Shown piece after piece: positions 4,384 through 5,818 of a stretch of 5,818 nucleotides of DNA. The position numbers and the translations under genes are program-made. Source of the DNA: an uncultured Micrococcus sp. (GTDB lineage: Bacteria; Actinomycetota; Actinomycetes; Actinomycetales; Micrococcaceae); assembly GCA_946222435.1 (NCBI GenBank), contig CAMIOJ010000154.1, positions 1-5,818 on the forward strand. Direction: 5' to 3'. Within the stretch, counting starts at the first letter, position 1. The number at the start of each line of letters is the position of its first letter. The notes beneath the pieces were generated by a model. It did no database searches and had not been told where the DNA came from. It worked only from the letters and a program-made list of their open reading frames with translations.

Positions 4384-5190
4384 GTGACCGTTCTCGACGA
4401 CATCATCGAGGGGGTCCGCGACGACCTCGCCGCACGCGAGGCCGCCGTTCCGCTCGCAGAGATGGTCCGGAGGGCCGCCGCGGCGGACCCGGCCCGCGAT
4501 GCCGCGGCCGCCCTGGCCGGAGGCCGCACGGATCCGGAGGGCGTCCGGGTCATCTCCGAGGTGAAGCGCTCCAGCCCCTCGAAGGGCGCGCTGGCCGAGA
4601 TCCCCGAGCCCGCCACGCTGGCCCGCTCCTATGAGCGGGGCGGCGCGTCCGCGGTCTCCGTCCTCACCGAGCAGCGCCGCTTCGGCGGCAGCCTGGCGGA
4701 CCTGGACACCGTGCGCGCCGCCGTCGACCTGCCGATCCTGCGCAAGGACTTCACCGTCACCGAGTACCAGATCCATGAGGCGCGTGCCCACGGTGCGGAC
4801 CTGGTGCTGCTCATCGTCGCCGCCCTGGACGACGCGCAGCTGCGCGACTTCCTCCAGCTCACCCACGAGCTGGGCATGAACGCCCTGGTGGAGGCCCACA
4901 CCCCGGCGGAGATCGCCCGCGCCGTGGACGTGGAGGCCCGGATCCTCGGTGTCAACGTGCGCAACCTGAAGACGCTGGACATCGATCCGGACCGCTATGC
5001 TCGCCTGGCCGCAGACCTGCCCGAGCACGTGGTCCGCGTCGCCGAGTCCGGCGTCGAGTCCGCCGCCGAGGTGGAGCAGTACGCCGCCGCCGGCGCCGAC
5101 GCCGTCCTGGTCGGCGAGGCCCTCGTGAAGCACGGAGCGCCCGAGCAGGCCCTCCAGCAGTTCCGCGCCGCCTCGGTGCGGGCCCGCTGA
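4384..5190 (+). CDS. trpC: Indole-3-glycerol phosphate synthase
   Basis: TrpC closes the indole ring, turning CdRP into indole-3-glycerol phosphate with loss of CO2 and water. The 268-residue protein is the single-domain form, with no TrpF fused, and is a single (beta/alpha)8 barrel of normal length. Visible signatures are EVKRSSPSKG (59-68), RKDF (120-123), LVEAHT (168-173), GVNVRNL (189-195), AESGV (220-224) and GADAVLVGEALVK (237-249). By alignment from memory with the Sulfolobus enzyme, Glu59, Lys61, Lys121, Glu170, Asn191, Glu221 and Ser222 are the active-site residues, and all are present. The GTG at 4384 is chosen because it gives the typical MTVLDDIIEGVR start of actinobacterial TrpC. 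The open frame continues far upstream only as a shadow of the previous genes. No clear Shine-Dalgarno precedes it. With the preceding stop only 11 nt away, translation is probably coupled to the small membrane protein. Confidence 0.97.
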   Translation: MTVLDDIIEGVRDDLAAREAAVPLAEMVRRAAAADPARDAAAALAGGRTDPEGVRVISEVKRSSPSKGALAEIPEPATLARSYERGGASAVSVLTEQRRFGGSLADLDTVRAAVDLPILRKDFTVTEYQIHEARAHGADLVLLIVAALDDAQLRDFLQLTHELGMNALVEAHTPAEIARAVDVEARILGVNVRNLKTLDIDPDRYARLAADLPEHVVRVAESGVESAAEVEQYAAAGADAVLVGEALVKHGAPEQALQQFRAASVRAR

Positions 5191-5208
5191 CCCACACACC
5201 ACCCACGC

Positions 5209-5215
5209 AGGAGGA
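5209..5215 (+). promoter_or_regulatory. Ribosome binding site of trpB
   Basis: AGGAGGA lies 7 nt before ATG 5223 in the 32-bp trpC-trpB gap. It is a near-ideal Shine-Dalgarno, in contrast to trpC, and should give independent strong initiation of trpB. Confidence 0.85.
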
Positions 5216-5222
5216 CCCCGCC

Positions 5223-5818
5223 ATGTCCACCGACCCCTCCGCCGGCACCGCCGAGCGACCCGAGCGCTTCGGCGACCGGCCGGGCCCCTACTTCGGCCGC
5301 TACGGCGGGACGTGGATGCCCGAGTCCCTCATGGCGGCCCTCGCCCAGGTCACCGAGACCTACGAGGCCGCCCGGAGGGACCCCGACTTCGAGGCCGAGC
5401 TCAAGGGCCTGTACCGGGACTACATCGGGCGGCCCTCCCTGCTCACCGAGGTGCCCCGGTTCGCCGCGGACGTCCCCGGCGTGCGCATCTTCCTCAAGCG
5501 CGAGGACCTCAACCACACCGGCTCCCACAAGATCAACAACGTCATCGGCCAGGCCCTGCTGGCGAAGCGCATGGGCAAGACCCGCCTGATCGCGGAGACC
5601 GGAGCCGGCCAGCACGGCGTGGCGACCGCCACGGCCGCCGCCCTGTTCGGCATGGAGTGCACCGTGTACATGGGCGAGGAGGACACCCGTCGCCAGGCCC
5701 TCAACGTGGCCCGCATGCAGATGCTCGGCGCCAAGGTGGTGCCGGTGACGATCGGTGCGCGCACCCTGAAGGACGCCATCAACGAGGCGCTGCGCGACTG
5801 GGTGGCCTCGGTGGACAC
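5223..5818 (+). CDS. trpB: Tryptophan synthase beta chain, N-terminal 198 residues (3' end outside window)
   Basis: TrpB is the PLP enzyme that condenses indole with L-serine to make tryptophan, working in an alpha2-beta2 complex with TrpA. The first 198 codons are present and the frame is still open at the window end, so this is half of a protein of about 400-430 residues. Signatures are GPYFGRYGGTWMPESLM (21-37), GRPSLL (69-74), FLKREDLNHTGSHKINNVIGQ (90-110), AETGAGQHGVATA (124-136) and the segment MGEEDTRRQALNVARMQMLGA (150-170). Lys103 in HKINN is the PLP Schiff-base lysine, and Glu125 is the acid corresponding to Glu109 of the Salmonella enzyme. This is the TrpB1 type, which needs TrpA. 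About 20 extra residues precede the conserved start. trpA is expected next, outside the window. No frameshift or missing key residue is seen. Confidence 0.97.
   Translation, partial: MSTDPSAGTAERPERFGDRPGPYFGRYGGTWMPESLMAALAQVTETYEAARRDPDFEAELKGLYRDYIGRPSLLTEVPRFAADVPGVRIFLKREDLNHTGSHKINNVIGQALLAKRMGKTRLIAETGAGQHGVATATAAALFGMECTVYMGEEDTRRQALNVARMQMLGAKVVPVTIGARTLKDAINEALRDWVASVD

Noticed and set aside
1..5818. tRNA, rRNA, CRISPR, insertion sequence, phage or defence genes
   Set aside because: I saw no repeat-spacer pattern, transposase motif, terminal inverted repeats or RNA gene signatures. Gene content and base composition are uniform and match a core chromosomal locus.

Overview
The window is very GC-rich (roughly 70-75% by eye). 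Codons in the real genes strongly prefer G or C at the third position. The gene content and order are those of the histidine/tryptophan locus of high-GC Actinobacteria: hisF end, a TIGR03085-type protein on the opposite strand, hisI, trpE, a Trp-associated membrane protein, a small HGxxPAAW-type membrane protein, trpC, trpB. Composition and protein style suggest Micrococcaceae, perhaps a Micrococcus- or Kocuria-like organism. That placement is an inference from the sequence alone.

Layout. Bases 2-163 are the 3' end of hisF (+). Bases 164-301 are a short gap between converging genes, with a hairpin at 188-204 and a perfect 10-bp tandem duplication at 261-280. Bases 302-1150 (-) encode a DinB/maleylpyruvate-isomerase-like putative metal-binding protein with a long low-complexity insertion. 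Bases 1151-1215 are a 65-bp divergent promoter region. A TANNNT hexamer lies exactly 6 nt before the start codon on each side, so both genes are probably transcribed without a leader. Then come hisI (1216-1659), trpE (1656-3278, 4-bp GTGA overlap with hisI) and a four-helix Trp-operon membrane protein (3275-3886, 4-bp ATGA overlap with trpE). A 198-bp gap with a hairpin and a candidate internal promoter follows. The last genes are the small two-helix membrane protein (4085-4372), trpC (4384-5190) and the first 198 codons of trpB (5223 to the window end).

How the genes work together. HisF and HisI are histidine enzymes. HisI opens the ring of phosphoribosyl-AMP, and HisF makes the imidazole ring two steps later. 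TrpE commits chorismate to tryptophan as anthranilate, TrpC makes indole-3-glycerol phosphate, and TrpB joins indole to serine. trpG, trpD and trpF are not in the window. trpA is expected just downstream, and in Actinobacteria the trpF step is normally done by the dual-function enzyme PriA (HisA/TrpF). Overlapping stop and start codons make hisI, trpE and the membrane protein one coupled unit. trpC and trpB may also be served by a second promoter near 4027-4035. I found no Trp-rich leader peptide and no attenuator of the classical type.

I do not see a new defence, mobile or biosynthetic system: this is a conserved housekeeping locus. The points most worth a second look are the paired leaderless promoters, the insertion in the TIGR03085-type protein, and the two membrane proteins of unknown function inside a tryptophan operon.
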